This document shows, in pieces, positions 53,401 to 56,980 of a stretch of DNA of 64,000 nt. Every line of letters starts with the position of its first letter. The stretch's first letter is position 1. A program made the position numbers and the translations under genes. Under the pieces are notes generated by a model that was not told the origin of the DNA, ran no database searches, and saw only the letters and a program-made list of their open reading frames with translations. Location: the NCBI GenBank assembly GCA_016801845.1, contig CM028924.1, forward strand, positions 4,264,501 through 4,328,500. The letters are read 5' to 3'. Source of the DNA: Polydactylus sextarius (Eukaryota > Chordata > Actinopteri > Polynemidae).

Positions 53401-56366
53401 GGCCACAGCAGCTTCACAAACTTATGTCATAATTGTAAAAAGGCAGTTGTGCCACTCTGCAACACAGATAAACATATGAACTAAGATATGTATTGTGTCA
53501 TCATCATATCAGGTGAAGTCCTAAGCTTTGCCTCGAGAAAAATAACCTGTATAATTTTATCTAGATACAGTGTTTGTTGACATTTATACATAAAGATCTT
53601 TGTCTATGTCAAAGTCAACAGTATGTAAACACTCTTAAACATGAATCTGTGTGTACGTGTGTGTGTGTATGTGTGTGTATTGTCCATCAGTAGGTAATTG
53701 GGGTTCTGATCTTATCATCTTCCTCATGTGGTGATAAAAGGACAAAGGGGTGTTAAAGGACATTAAATACACAATTGACTGCAGATTTTATTGATTTAAT
53801 GTTTGTAACTTCTTCTCATTAACTAACACACAATGACTTACTCTCAGATGTGATGTACTTTATGTAGACTCAAAAGGGCAAATGTGAGAAGTGTGTGTGT
53901 TTTCTGTTACCAAACTGTTTGTGATGACACTTAAAAACTCCAGTCAGCTCAATTTGTGTTGAACTCCACCACTTGAACTGAAGAAAATTGTGTGTTTTCT
54001 CATTATCTTTTATTGATTCGCTAAATGTTTTGCTTTGACTCCTGCATGGAAACTGATTTCACTCTAAAATTTTCAAGGTGTTTGATTCATTAACTGTGTT
54101 TCTGTGTGTGTGTGTGTTTGTGTTTTCAGAGCTGGGTGGAGCGTGCAGGCAGACAAGCGCTCCTGTCAGACACCCTGGATCTGTCTGAACTCTTTCACCC
54201 CGATACCTTCCTCAACGCTCTGAGACAGGAAACTGCAAGGTAACACTTGTGGGTTTATGTGTGTGTATCCGTACACATTTGAGAGACAGGCAGGACATAA
54301 GTATTGTATCTGATAACATTTTGTTGTTGTTGTGGTTTTAGGTCCATGGGTTGTTCTATGGATAGTTTGGTGTTTGTGTCATCATGGAGGAGTCCTATCG
54401 CACAGGTCAAACTACAAGTAAAGGTAGAATTACAATCTACAGACTATGCCTCAAGTCTCGGACGGCTCCAATGCTGCAGAATACAGACACTAAACACAAG
54501 CCAGGCTCTGGCTCAGTGATAATTGAAATATATTGCAGTAAAAGATCTCCACAATAGAATAGACTCAGATAAGAAGGCAGAGGATGAAAGAGACAAAAAA
54601 AAAAAAAACAGTTTTCAGAGGTCGCTACATATCGATTAGAAAGGAGTTTTCTGCCTTTGACAGCAATAATCCAAAGTCACATGAGCTTTTCGAGGCGTTT
54701 GACAGAATTGCCTCCAATTAAAGGATCGAGTGCACGTATACGGCACAATATCACTCCCCGTCTGCGTTTGTTTGCCTTTCATGCTTTGATTTAAGACCGA
54801 TCTGATTGTATTGGCGGCATATTTAGGCAATTGTTTCTTTTCTGTCATGCCAATAAAAATTGGCATGACTTGATGTGCACTTAGTTAAAATACACAAAGG
54901 GAGAGGGGAAGGGTGTTGGTGCTCGAAAAGAGGCTGCAGCTGCAGCGAGGGAAAGGAAAATACTCAGACATCTGACAGTAAAAGAGAAAAAGGGATAATT
55001 GTTATGAAGCAATGAGCACACAATGCAGCTTTTTCTGGATTTGTCTTTCGCTCTCGCTCTCTCTCTTTCTCTCTCTCCCTCTCTCTTGCGTTTTCTCTGC
55101 AGATTATGGTGATTTAGTAGTTGTCTGTGTATGTCTGACTTGATGCCAGAGTTCCCTTTATTGTCTGCTCTACTGGGGAAAATCCCTGAGTCACTAGGCT
55201 GAATTCACTGACATAGACACTCTGTCTCTGTCTCTCTCAAACACTATGTGCATAACATGCTAGTTAGTCTAGTGATGGAAATGGGGCGCCTTGCTCTCAA
55301 GCTCCATAATTCTTTTCATTTACATGCCCTCTGTCGTCTTTGGCTTTTCTTCATTTCTCTGCCTCCGTCACCACGATATTCAGCGCCGCTGTCTCCTCTT
55401 TTTCTTTAATCTTCTGCTTTTTTAAAACACTTCCACACTTGTCTGTCCTCCTCGCGCCATAATGATGATTTTTAAACTCCTCTAGTTTTCTGACCTTCAC
55501 TCCCTTTCTTTACTTTTTTAACATTTTTTTAAGGTCGGAGGTCTCCTGATGGAGGGATGTAGTTTTGACGGTGTGCATCTTTGCGAGAATCAACACAACT
55601 CACCCAGCGTGTCAGCTGTCCCTTCCTGCTACATGGCCTGGGCTCCACAGGTCTGTATTTTTATAGGTTACAGTTCATATATATATATAGATAGACAGAG
55701 AGAGAGAGAGACAGATGTCACTGGTCCCTAAACACACAGTAAAAATGACTAAAGATATCTTGTGTATGAAAGAGCTAATTTAAAAATAATCCAGTGGTGA
55801 GGCAATTCTGGCAACTCACAATCAGCATGTTAACGAATATTATCATCTCTAACCAGCAACTAATGGAAATAGAGATAATATTCGCTGGGACAGACATACT
55901 CCCTTAATGATGGGTAGACAGAGGAGGTTGCCAAAGACACTGACAGAGCTGGTAAAAACTTCATCACTGATGTGGCGACAAACTTGATGGTCCACCGGCC
56001 AACTGTGATAAACTGCTTGGACTGATGTACTGTTCGTTGTGTAGCAATCGCATAAAGCTAAACACACATATACAGATCATTAGCGATTTGTTCACTGATT
56101 AGTTTATGTGGGATGGCCGAGAAACACTTATCATTATTTTATCATTACGACAATTGTAAACTATTATATTTACAGTAATTTATGTGTTCTGCATTAAATC
56201 CTAGAGCTCTGCCGCTGACTCGGCTGCGTCAGAAGAAAATATCTGGCTGCCTCTGTACACCAGCTCAGAGAGGGTGAAGGTGGTCACGCATATCTGCCTG
56301 CCCTGTGGAGCAAACCCTAACCAGTGGATACAGACTGGGGCTGCTCTCTTCCTCAAACAACAGTGA
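335..56366 (+). CDS. dync2h1: Cytoplasmic dynein 2 heavy chain 1, 3' part of gene (45 exons, 5' end outside window)
   Basis: This is the motor heavy chain of dynein-2, which drives retrograde intraflagellar transport along ciliary microtubules. The 45 exons joined give about 1,791 residues in one open frame, ending at TGA 56364-56366. In the roughly 4,300-residue vertebrate protein this corresponds to everything after AAA3. In order I see the AAA4 P-loop (GRSGVGRHT, nt 2385-2411) and its Walker B (LVLLLED, 2836-2856), coiled coil 1, the MTBD (SEIRSLRMPPDVIRDILEG), coiled coil 2, AAA5 (IWKSQGLPSDDLSMENALVI), AAA6 (LIIISPGADPSQEL, GDWLCLKNLHL, WLTAEVHP) and the C-terminal domain (QWEFVHGLLESAIYGGRIDN). 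These motifs match dynein-2 rather than dynein-1 or axonemal chains as I remember them. All introns are GT-AG except 6578-6744, which is GC-AG. No stop or frameshift was found, so the gene looks functional. Confidence 0.96.
500..1596 (+). other. Intron
   Basis: AT-rich intron with short poly-A and poly-T runs. I see no other feature in it. The acceptor is gtacag at 1591-1596. Confidence 0.8.
1597..1721 (+). CDS. dync2h1: dync2h1 window exon 2
   Basis: Encodes DGFYVTWGASEGAVMAPGQ, then LGRLNSGDLRQVIQK, and ends in phase 0 before gtaaag. The QVIQKG.. segment just before AAA4 is a conserved dynein hinge. The following intron (1722-2261) is AT-rich without a recognisable element. Confidence 0.94.
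2262..2510 (+). CDS. dync2h1: dync2h1 window exon 3 (AAA4 P-loop)
   Basis: The exon has 83 codons in phase 0-0 and is the longest exon in the window. It encodes YSRDNRELDLLLFREVYDF and the nucleotide-binding loop LLLAGRSGVGRHT at about 2373-2411, followed by PKISRGYSLKHFSNDLK. The usual Walker A lysine is arginine here. The acceptor is ctctgcag and the donor gtaatg. Confidence 0.96.
2803..2911 (+). CDS. dync2h1: dync2h1 window exon 4 (AAA4 Walker B)
   Basis: Encodes VMQLAGLEGQQLVLLLEDYQ and FVHPAFLEMVNSLLSSG. LVLLLED is the Walker B of AAA4 with an acidic pair. The acceptor tttatgaag is poor in pyrimidines. A later AG at 2811 would drop VMQ, which the family retains, so 2803 is preferred. 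The exon ends in phase 1. Confidence 0.94.
3162..3275 (+). CDS. dync2h1: dync2h1 window exon 5 (AAA4)
   Basis: Encodes GEVPGLYSPEELEPLLSPLK and GFTGPLYNYFSY. The GEVPGL(Y/F) motif follows Walker B in dynein AAA4 modules. The exon enters and leaves in phase 1, with donor gtcagt. The next intron (3276-3780) shows no recognisable element. Confidence 0.94.
3781..3923 (+). CDS. dync2h1: dync2h1 window exon 6 (AAA4)
   Basis: Encodes RIQQNLHIVLIMDCSSSNF, CESNPAFYRKCSVQWMEGW and SSMKK. The NLHIVL...NPA...KCS(V) pattern is the conserved AAA4 sensor region of dyneins. The exon ends in phase 0 before gttagt. Confidence 0.95.
4199..4280 (+). CDS. dync2h1: dync2h1 window exon 7 (charged AAA4 insert)
   Basis: Encodes IPELLLAKTEGGGEDSEKVK and NKGQSVG, a low-complexity Gly/Glu/Lys stretch. 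Its equivalent in other vertebrates is also charged and variable in length. The acceptor is ctgtcag and the exon ends in phase 1 before gtaaga. Confidence 0.88.
4281..4775 (+). other. Intron with GGGGCCC-rich patch
   Basis: The intron is mostly AT-rich. From about 4527 to 4620 it carries several gggcccc or ggggccc blocks spaced by AT-rich DNA. These may be a decayed mobile element that I cannot name. Confidence 0.5.
4776..4939 (+). CDS. dync2h1: dync2h1 window exon 8 (AAA4 end, start of stalk)
   Basis: Encodes GGSGQGDLCRLFLMVHESC, then GATPSQYMAFLHVYTALY and the basic helix SRKQKQLTTRQQHLQ. The TPS.Y..FL..Y motif followed by a lysine/glutamine-rich helix marks the move from AAA4 into coiled coil 1. 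It ends in phase 0. Confidence 0.95.
5342..5479 (+). CDS. dync2h1: dync2h1 window exon 9 (stalk coiled coil 1)
   Basis: Encodes AGVSKLNEAKALVDELKRRA and LLKTKQQEADSALQEITTSM, 46 codons in phase 0-0. The heptad-like spacing of leucine and alanine is that of the ascending stalk helix. The acceptor is gtttgcag. The next intron (5480-6463) contains a purine-rich tract (about 5800-6400) and no recognisable element. Confidence 0.95.
6464..6577 (+). CDS. dync2h1: dync2h1 window exon 10 (stalk coiled coil 1)
   Basis: Encodes NASDQKTEMEKIKGKMAQEV and IEERKSKIDDELKEVQ, 38 codons in phase 0-0. Its donor is the non-canonical GC type: cag followed by gcaagt at 6578. No GT donor nearby keeps the frame and the conserved ELKEVQ end, so the GC donor is well supported. 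Confidence 0.93.
6578..6744 (+). other. GC-AG intron
   Basis: A short 167-base intron with donor gcaagt and acceptor cctctag. GC-AG introns are a minor U2 class and are often seen next to alternatively used exons. Here the class is read directly from the exon frame on both sides. Confidence 0.85.
6745..6905 (+). CDS. dync2h1: dync2h1 window exon 11 (MTBD, first helix)
   Basis: Encodes PLVDEAKRAVGNIKPEALSE, IRSLRMPPDVIRDILEGVLR and FDTSWVSMKR, ending in phase 2 before gtgaga. The EIRSL.MPP..V..ILE.V motif is the conserved end of coiled coil 1 and the first MTBD helix. The exon is preceded by a GC-AG intron. Its 3' half has a diverged copy in the next intron. Confidence 0.96.
6959..6996. repeat. 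(TA)n microsatellite
   Basis: About 19 uninterrupted AT dinucleotides in the intron after exon 11. It directly abuts the diverged exon copy. Confidence 0.97.
6999..7070 (+). pseudogene. Diverged tandem copy of the 3' half of exon 11 (decayed or alternative MTBD exon)
   Basis: In the frame of exon 11 this stretch reads NIIHLGVIKLTK, then FNTSWVIKKR, against exon 11's DILEGVLRLMGI, then FDTSWVSMKR. By eye, 11 of 21 aligned residues are identical and four more are conservative. At DNA level the last 37 bases, including the donor region, match at about 30 positions. The copy ends in phase 2 at a GT donor (gtgtga at 7071), exactly as exon 11 does. Its upstream half is missing and a TA repeat stands in its place. 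No strong acceptor precedes it. A dead duplicate is most likely; use as an alternative exon is possible. Confidence 0.7.
7626..7749 (+). CDS. dync2h1: dync2h1 window exon 12 (MTBD)
   Basis: Encodes SFLAKRGVREDIATFEVRSI and VEELLNRNKASFDPK. This is the central MTBD, where dyneins have W..K.FL and F.P. motifs. It enters in phase 2 and ends in phase 0 before gtcagt. Confidence 0.95.
7883..8004 (+). CDS. dync2h1: dync2h1 window exon 13 (MTBD end, coiled coil 2)
   Basis: Encodes NAKRASAAAAPLAAWVKANV and YSHVLERIEPLEREQAGLL. The A(A/C)..L..WV.A...Y..V...(I/V)EPL motif is the conserved MTBD exit into the descending stalk helix. It ends in phase 2. Confidence 0.95.
8215..8301 (+). CDS. dync2h1: dync2h1 window exon 14 (stalk coiled coil 2)
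   Basis: Encodes ENLRKTENRKNKLEDQLNSV and KVSELKEK. The donor is gtacgc, two bases into a lysine codon completed by the next exon. This restores the EKF segment of the family. Confidence 0.93.
8477..8603 (+). CDS. dync2h1: dync2h1 window exon 15 (stalk coiled coil 2)
   Basis: Encodes FQCYTAEAAKLEAEVTKAQD, then AQQLISQLDGEHTRWNTQ. The L..L.GE..RW motif marks the base of the stalk where it re-enters the ring. It ends in phase 0. The following intron (8604-9539) carries GT/CA-rich stretches (about 8705-8960) and no gene. Confidence 0.95.
9540..9681 (+). CDS. dync2h1: dync2h1 window exon 16 (AAA5 start)
   Basis: Encodes MSEIKNELDTLPMRTMLAAA, FITYLSAAPEDRRKHCLETW and AQSGLQ. The ..AAAFI.YL.....R...L..W motif begins AAA5. 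It ends in phase 1. Confidence 0.95.
9844..9953 (+). CDS. dync2h1: dync2h1 window exon 17 (AAA5)
   Basis: Encodes KFDLRSFLCSESEQLIWKSQ and GLPSDDLSMENALVILQ. The W...GLP.D..S.ENA motif is diagnostic for AAA5 of all dyneins. It ends in phase 0 before gttaga. The next intron (9954-10981) has a poly-T run near 10430 and no recognised element. Confidence 0.96.
10982..11080 (+). CDS. dync2h1: dync2h1 window exon 18 (AAA5)
   Basis: Encodes SVACPFLIDPSSRATEWLC and HRLEVINQQ, 33 codons in phase 0-0. The P.LIDP..(Q/R)A..W(L/I) motif is the conserved AAA5 block. The intron after it (11081-11578) shows nothing recognisable. Confidence 0.96.
11579..11702 (+). CDS. dync2h1: dync2h1 window exon 19 (AAA5)
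   Basis: Encodes DSNFMTSLELAVRFGKTLII, then QEMDGVEPVLYPLLRRDL. The L..A...G..LL(I)...(D/E)..P.L.P.L motif is typical of dynein AAA5. It ends in phase 1. The intron 11703-12506 is unremarkable. Confidence 0.96.
12507..12670 (+). CDS. dync2h1: dync2h1 window exon 20 (AAA5)
   Basis: Encodes GPRYVVQIGDKVIDYNEDFR, LFLATRNPAPFIPPDAVS and VVTEVNFTTTRAGLRGQ. The F.L.L.T...P...P......V..(V/I)NF..T..GL..Q block is strongly conserved in dyneins. It ends in phase 0. Confidence 0.97.
12910..13029 (+). CDS. dync2h1: dync2h1 window exon 21
   Basis: Encodes LLALTIQQEKPELETEKTRL and a charged helix, LLQQEEDKKIQLAQLEESLL. The LL...(V/I)..E.P.LE..(R/K)..L motif follows AAA5. This helical stretch is part of the strut (buttress) that contacts the stalk. 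Phase 0-0. Confidence 0.96.
13030..14466 (+). other. Intron
   Basis: A 1.4 kb AT-rich intron in which I see no gene, mobile element or long repeat. The acceptor is gtgccag. Confidence 0.8.
14467..14601 (+). CDS. dync2h1: dync2h1 window exon 22
   Basis: Encodes TLATAQGNILENRELIDSLN, KASSALIQESLQESHRLQAS and LDQ, 45 codons in phase 0-0. The L....GN.L....LI..L...K..S..I motif belongs to the strut coiled coil after AAA5. Confidence 0.96.
14618..14651. repeat. (CA)n microsatellite
   Basis: About 17 CA units just after the donor of the preceding exon. Confidence 0.97.
14652..15619 (+). other. Intron remainder
   Basis: Ends in a long pyrimidine-rich stretch (about 15300-15618) before the acceptor atttcag. 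No other feature is seen. Confidence 0.75.
15620..15763 (+). CDS. dync2h1: dync2h1 window exon 23
   Basis: Encodes ERDAYLPLAESASKMYFVIT, DLSKINNMYRFSLASFLRLF and QRALQAKK, 48 codons in phase 0-0. The R..Y.P.A..(G/S)...YF.I.DL..IN.MY.FSL..F motif is universal in dyneins after AAA5. Confidence 0.97.
15764..18441 (+). other. Intron with SINE and CA-rich stretches
   Basis: A 2.7 kb intron. It carries the SINE listed above, a poly-A/poly-T patch (about 17032-17132) and CA/TG-rich DNA (about 17315-17380 and 17485-17530). No coding feature is apparent. Confidence 0.75.
15862..16017 (-). repeat. tRNA-derived SINE (Leu/Ser-like head)
   Basis: Read on the minus strand from 16015, the element begins GGCGCCTGGATGGCCGAGTG. 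It contains a perfect Pol III box A (TGGCCGAGTGG) and a near box B (GGGTTGGATCC). It then runs into a body with the ctctacactgtctctg motif common in teleost repeats. The head cannot fold into a complete acceptor stem, so it is a SINE and not a tRNA gene. The family assignment is from memory. Confidence 0.75.
18442..18531 (+). CDS. dync2h1: dync2h1 window exon 24
   Basis: Encodes EAENTEARIAALEASLKNMV and YEYVCRSLFK, 30 codons in phase 0-0. The R...L....T...Y..(I/V)CR.LF motif leads into AAA6. The acceptor is tgtttag behind a TG repeat. Confidence 0.94.
19505..19560. repeat. Alternating GT/GC (purine-pyrimidine) tract
   Basis: Imperfect GT repeats interspersed with cgcgc and gcgcgcc steps. This kind of alternating sequence can adopt Z-DNA. 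Confidence 0.8.
21259..21283. repeat. Short perfect inverted repeat
   Basis: ttcaccaaac and gtttggtgaa form a 10-bp perfect stem around a 5-base loop (taatt). Confidence 0.9.
21845..21910 (+). CDS. dync2h1: dync2h1 window exon 25
   Basis: Encodes ADQLMFSMHFVKGMYPELFQ and EK, 22 codons in phase 0-0. The D.L.F..H motif is the conserved pre-AAA6 block of dyneins. The acceptor is tctcag. Confidence 0.95.
22028..22078 (+). CDS. dync2h1: dync2h1 window exon 26 (17 codons)
   Basis: Encodes EWDVFTGSIVGEMFKKE in phase 0-0. EW..F.G of this block is conserved in dynein-2. It is a small exon with good splice sites (gctgtag, gtaaga). Confidence 0.92.
22161..22214 (+). CDS. dync2h1: dync2h1 window exon 27 (18 codons)
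   Basis: Encodes EFPTWIDLERHGAVAMLK in phase 0-0. P.WI..ER..A...LK matches the conserved helix before AAA6. The acceptor is tctgcag and the donor gtatat. Confidence 0.92.
22468..22599 (+). CDS. dync2h1: dync2h1 window exon 28 (AAA6 approach)
   Basis: Encodes ATFPALYQSLCLSDSDLWLS, CEQEIPSSIAKKITPFQQ, 44 codons in phase 0-0. The W......(E)..(I/L)P......L..FQ(Q/K) motif opens AAA6. The intron after it (22600-23536) shows nothing recognisable. Confidence 0.95.
23537..23609 (+). CDS. dync2h1: dync2h1 window exon 29 (AAA6)
   Basis: Encodes LLLVQAVRPDRLQSAMTAFA and SHALG. The LL...(A/R)..RPDR motif is universal in dynein AAA6. It ends in phase 1 before gtaagt, at the start of the largest intron in the window. 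Confidence 0.96.
24001..24424. mobile_element. MITE-like non-autonomous element with terminal inverted repeats
   Basis: The ends are gttggcaccc (24001-24010) and gggtgccaac (24415-24424), perfect inverted repeats of 10 bp. A further tgatca lies just inside each end (24015-24021 and 24405-24410). An internal perfect 10-bp hairpin, agcacatttg / caaatgtgct, lies at 24257-24287. No coding sequence is present. I did not find a clear target-site duplication, so the boundaries may extend outward. Confidence 0.5.
25138..25163. repeat. (AC)n microsatellite
   Basis: About 13 AC units, followed downstream by a CTCTCT run (about 25219-25240). Confidence 0.95.
26450..26516 (-). pseudogene. tRNA-Met-like relic
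   Basis: On the minus strand the anticodon arm GTCAGTCACGTAATCTGA and the 3' end CCTCACAC closely match an elongator tRNA-Met. About 34 of 42 bases agree over the 3' half by eye. The anticodon is altered and the 5' half is badly decayed, so this is a dead copy. The reference sequence is from memory. Confidence 0.5.
29145..29216 (-). pseudogene. Elongator tRNA-Met (CAT) pseudogene
   Basis: On the minus strand this stretch of about 72 nt has an intact anticodon arm (CAGTCTCATAATCTGA, anticodon CAT) and a perfect box A (TGGCACAGTAGG). An acceptor stem with one mismatch pairs GCTTCGT with ACAGAGC. A TTTT run follows shortly after. The T loop has lost a base and the box B consensus, and both halves of the D stem read GCAC, which breaks two pairs as expected from CpG decay. 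It is therefore a pseudogene or tRNA-derived insertion and not a working tRNA gene. Confidence 0.75.
29520..29536. repeat. Poly-A run
   Basis: An uninterrupted adenine run in the large intron. Confidence 0.9.
29695..29740. repeat. (AC)n microsatellite
   Basis: About 23 AC units without interruption. Confidence 0.97.
30122..30143. repeat. Poly-T run
   Basis: Twenty-two thymines followed by gcag. It resembles a splice acceptor, but no exon follows. Confidence 0.95.
31096..31256 (+). CDS. dync2h1: dync2h1 window exon 30 (AAA6)
   Basis: Encodes GMKELSPPPLNLRRLYTETL, EWEPVLIIISPGADPSQEL and LAAETIGRDNYHE. The P(V/I)(L/I)...SPG.DP...L motif is the AAA6 hallmark. It enters in phase 1 and ends in phase 0 before gtagta. 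The next intron (31257-31873) shows nothing recognisable. Confidence 0.97.
31874..31999 (+). CDS. dync2h1: dync2h1 window exon 31 (AAA6)
   Basis: Encodes ISMGQGQADVALATLRECSR and NGDWLCLKNLHLVTAWLPLL, 42 codons in phase 0-0. The S.GQGQ...A...........G.W..L.N.HL...WL..LE pattern is universal in dynein AAA6. Confidence 0.97.
34352..34381. repeat. (AC)n microsatellite
   Basis: About 15 AC units. Confidence 0.95.
34700..34729. repeat. (GA)n microsatellite
   Basis: About 14 GA units, near-perfect. Confidence 0.95.
35088..35212 (+). repeat. Decayed SINE-like repeat
   Basis: It begins around cgtggttgtc, continues tacctcacaccaagtaggtc and gtttgaatccaacccagctg, then tctttgtggacacactggga. The order resembles a common teleost repeat with a box-B-like GGTTCGAATCC. 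Here box B reads gtttgaatcc. Family recognition is from memory and the copy is degraded. Confidence 0.45.
35368..35478 (+). CDS. dync2h1: dync2h1 window exon 32 (AAA6)
   Basis: Encodes ELNVLRPKTGFRLWLTAEVH, PRFPPILLQSSLKITYE, 37 codons in phase 0-0. FRLWLT.E.HP.FP..LLQ.S.K.T.E is the most conserved dynein AAA6 segment. Confidence 0.97.
35479..36857 (+). other. Intron with CA repeat
   Basis: Contains an AC microsatellite (35759-35783). The rest is AT-rich without a recognised element. Confidence 0.8.
35759..35783. repeat. (AC)n microsatellite
   Basis: About 12 AC units. Confidence 0.95.
36858..36927 (+). CDS. dync2h1: dync2h1 window exon 33 (AAA6 end)
   Basis: Encodes APPGLKKNLLRTYESWTPEQ and ISK. 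The PPG.K.N(L/M).R.Y motif closes AAA6 in all dyneins. It ends in phase 1. Confidence 0.97.
37304..37389 (+). CDS. dync2h1: dync2h1 window exon 34 (C-terminal domain)
   Basis: Encodes GGVLSRAQSLFCLAWFHAVC and QERRNYIPQ. The LF.L..FH(A)..(Q)ER..(Y/F).P motif starts the C-terminal region. The acceptor is gtgtgcag. It ends in phase 0. Confidence 0.96.
38347..38377. repeat. (GTTT)n tetranucleotide repeat
   Basis: About seven GTTT units. Confidence 0.95.
39562..39603. repeat. (TA)n microsatellite next to splice acceptor
   Basis: About 21 TA units placed just upstream of the polypyrimidine tract of the next exon. Length variation here could affect branch-point spacing. Confidence 0.97.
39624..39699 (+). 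CDS. dync2h1: dync2h1 window exon 35 (C-terminal domain)
   Basis: Encodes GWTKFYEFSLSDLRAGFEII and DRLFEG. The GW...Y.F...DL..(G)..I(I) motif is conserved in all dyneins. It ends in phase 1. Confidence 0.97.
39996..40222 (+). CDS. dync2h1: dync2h1 window exon 36 (C-terminal domain)
   Basis: The second-largest exon here (227 bases). It encodes GGKVLQWEFVHGLLESAIYG, GRIDNPSDLRILRSYLEQFF, a Ser/Arg-rich stretch (SARLLSSSHSAGQRKSRGG) and SLPNSCSIS. The W.....L....YGGRI(D)...D...L..YL..(F) motif is the dynein C-terminal signature. The Ser/Arg-rich part is the least conserved. The acceptor is tccaag. Confidence 0.96.
40223..41064 (+). other. Intron
   Basis: AT-rich intron. I see nothing recognisable before the acceptor tccacag. 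Confidence 0.8.
41065..41169 (+). CDS. dync2h1: dync2h1 window exon 37 (C-terminal domain)
   Basis: Encodes DYRNVIENLPEDDKPAFFGL, PANIERSSQRIISSQ, 35 codons in phase 0-0. Y...I..LP..D.P..FGL..N(A/I) is conserved in dyneins. Confidence 0.97.
41174..41199. repeat. (AC)n microsatellite
   Basis: About 13 AC units starting four bases after the donor of the preceding exon. Confidence 0.96.
42357..42404. repeat. (GT)n microsatellite
   Basis: GT repeat, uninterrupted over 42371-42404, next to the hairpin element. Confidence 0.96.
42422..42506. repeat. GGGGACCTG hairpin element
   Basis: cattatggggacctg (42455-42469) and caggtccccatgatg (42492-42506) pair at 14 of 15 positions around a 22-base loop. 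A further partial unit, attgtggggac, lies at 42423-42433. I recall similar ggggacctg sequences as dispersed teleost repeats. Confidence 0.7.
42758..42802. repeat. (GT)n microsatellite
   Basis: About 22 GT units. Confidence 0.97.
44227..44259. repeat. (AC)n microsatellite
   Basis: About 16 AC units, following a poly-T run at 44162-44185. Confidence 0.97.
44408..44448. repeat. (CA)n microsatellite
   Basis: About 20 CA units. Confidence 0.97.
44873..44989 (+). CDS. dync2h1: dync2h1 window exon 38 (C-terminal domain)
   Basis: Encodes VISQLRVLSRSVATGSKFDR, ELWSNGLSPVLNLWKKLNQ, 39 codons in phase 0-0. The match to the dynein-2 C-terminal helices is clear. The acceptor is tttcacag. Confidence 0.96.
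44990..46860 (+). other. Intron
   Basis: A 1.9 kb intron with pyrimidine-rich DNA near 45390-45540 and 45985-46100. A 120-codon open stretch at 46114-46476 has no family resemblance. No feature beyond this is supported. Confidence 0.75.
46861..46968 (+). CDS. dync2h1: dync2h1 window exon 39 (C-terminal domain)
   Basis: Encodes GSTLIHQKVAPPAEGHGSPV, LSFVALEQFNAIRLVQ, 36 codons in phase 0-0. The P(V/L)..F...E(Q)...(A)..L(V) motif fits the dynein C-terminal barrel region. The next intron (46969-47661) has a poly-T run at about 47380-47400. Confidence 0.96.
47662..47763 (+). CDS. dync2h1: dync2h1 window exon 40 (C-terminal domain)
   Basis: Encodes SIHQSLAALSKVIRGTQLLT and PEVQKLAAALLNQE, 34 codons in phase 0-0. 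(I)...L..L.K.I.G...L...(V)..L is the conserved dynein helix. Confidence 0.96.
47764..52070 (+). other. Intron with transposon relic
   Basis: A 4.3 kb intron. The central part carries an old transposon relic. Poly-T runs lie near 48590-48619. The remainder is AT-rich and unrecognised. Confidence 0.75.
49080..50020 (-). mobile_element. Degraded DNA-transposon relic (probably Tc1/mariner-type)
   Basis: The + strand carries phrases that I recall in this order from a common teleost repeat. They are cactccagaacattcacctt, agaaccttcttcctcttgac, catggagcctcccacatgtc, agtgactttctctttgccac and gggagtgaatatttatgcag. In better-preserved copies the complementary strand encodes a transposase, so the coding strand would be minus. 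This copy has no usable frame and appears internally deleted. The family assignment rests on memory only. Confidence 0.5.
52071..52160 (+). CDS. dync2h1: dync2h1 window exon 41 (C-terminal domain)
   Basis: Encodes CPSTWQNKWDGPEEPMQYLR and AVVTRSLAIQ, 30 codons in phase 0-0. P..W...W.GP..P..(Y)(L) is conserved among dyneins. The acceptor is atatcag. Confidence 0.96.
52161..54129 (+). other. Intron
   Basis: A 2 kb intron with CTGT/CTGC-rich DNA (about 52585-52720), five to six GCT units near 52845-52860 and a poly-T run (53122-53139). No gene is seen. Confidence 0.75.
54130..54239 (+). CDS. dync2h1: dync2h1 window exon 42 (C-terminal domain)
   Basis: Encodes SWVERAGRQALLSDTLDLSE and LFHPDTFLNALRQETAR. 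LS.LF.P..FL.AL.Q..AR is the dynein C-terminal hallmark. It ends in phase 2. Confidence 0.97.
54342..54423 (+). CDS. dync2h1: dync2h1 window exon 43 (C-terminal domain)
   Basis: Encodes SMGCSMDSLVFVSSWRSPIA and QVKLQVK. (S)(V/M)D.L.(F/V) is conserved. It ends in phase 0 before gtagaa. Confidence 0.94.
54424..55533 (+). other. Intron
   Basis: A 1.1 kb intron with a CT-rich patch near 55050-55090. Nothing else is recognised. The acceptor is a weak tttttaag. Confidence 0.8.
55534..55650 (+). CDS. dync2h1: dync2h1 window exon 44 (C-terminal domain)
   Basis: Encodes VGGLLMEGCSFDGVHLCENQ, HNSPSVSAVPSCYMAWAPQ, 39 codons in phase 0-0. (V/I).GL...G..(F/W)(D)... is the conserved end of dynein heavy chains. 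The acceptor uses AAG instead of CAG. Confidence 0.95.
56205..56366 (+). CDS. dync2h1: dync2h1 window exon 45 (terminal exon, stop codon)
   Basis: Encodes SSAADSAASEENIWLPLYTS, SERVKVVTHICLPCGANPNQ, WIQTGAALFLKQQ and the stop TGA at 56364-56366. (P)VY.(T/S)..R......(I).(P)......(W)...G.ALF(L) ends all dynein heavy chains. The Ser/Ala-rich beginning is variable. The acceptor is atcctag. Confidence 0.96.
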   Translation, partial: SSAADSAASEENIWLPLYTSSERVKVVTHICLPCGANPNQWIQTGAALFLKQQ

Positions 56367-56487
56367 AAGGATGTCATCTTAATGAGGGCAAGTACATAGA
56401 AGCAGAAAACACAAGGGCTTTTATGAACACAGCGAGGCTGAGGTGAAGATAATATCATCGTCATAAAAAGGAAGATCTGACAAATGA

Positions 56488-56493
56488 AATAAA
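56488..56493 (+). terminator. Candidate poly(A) signal (first)
   Basis: AATAAA 122 bases after the stop codon. A second lies at 56691-56696 and a third at 56975-56980. Which of them is used cannot be decided from sequence alone. Confidence 0.45.
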
Positions 56494-56690
56494 CCTAAAA
56501 GACAAATGAATGCTCCAAATGTCAGGCTCTGTTCATGAATAATTATTTTCATAGACCAAAAACAGGTTGTTACTTCATGTCGTATCATTTGTATAACATG
56601 GTACAAGAGAAAGGAACAAAATGGAGAAAAAACTTATGAAGTAACTGACCTGGTTGTCTGAGTTTAGGTTTAACAACAACACTACAAATG

Positions 56691-56696
56691 AATAAA
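56691..56696 (+). terminator. Candidate poly(A) signal (second)
   Basis: AATAAA followed by an AAGTG context, about 330 bases after the stop codon. Confidence 0.45.
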
Positions 56697-56974
56697 AAGT
56701 GCTTTAATTTGTTTCCATGGATCAGACACAAAAAGAGGAGCGGCAATAACATATTTAATAAAATCCACATAAAACATTATTCAGATTTTAGTGTGTAACA
56801 TGCTTTAATATCTCTGATACGTTATATAACAGACTGTAAAACTGTACCTCTGGAATTGTTGTCTATTTATAAAGAAACTGTCATTATCTAAATATCTTGT
56901 TGCATTACGCTGAATATTTCATCCCTGAATGTTTGTTTCACAGTTAGTCTTTTGCATAAATGTATTTATTCAAA

Positions 56975-56980
56975 AATAAA
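56975..56980 (+). terminator. Candidate poly(A) signal (third)
   Basis: AATAAA about 610 bases after the stop codon. GT-rich DNA follows from 57062 and could act as a downstream element. Confidence 0.4.
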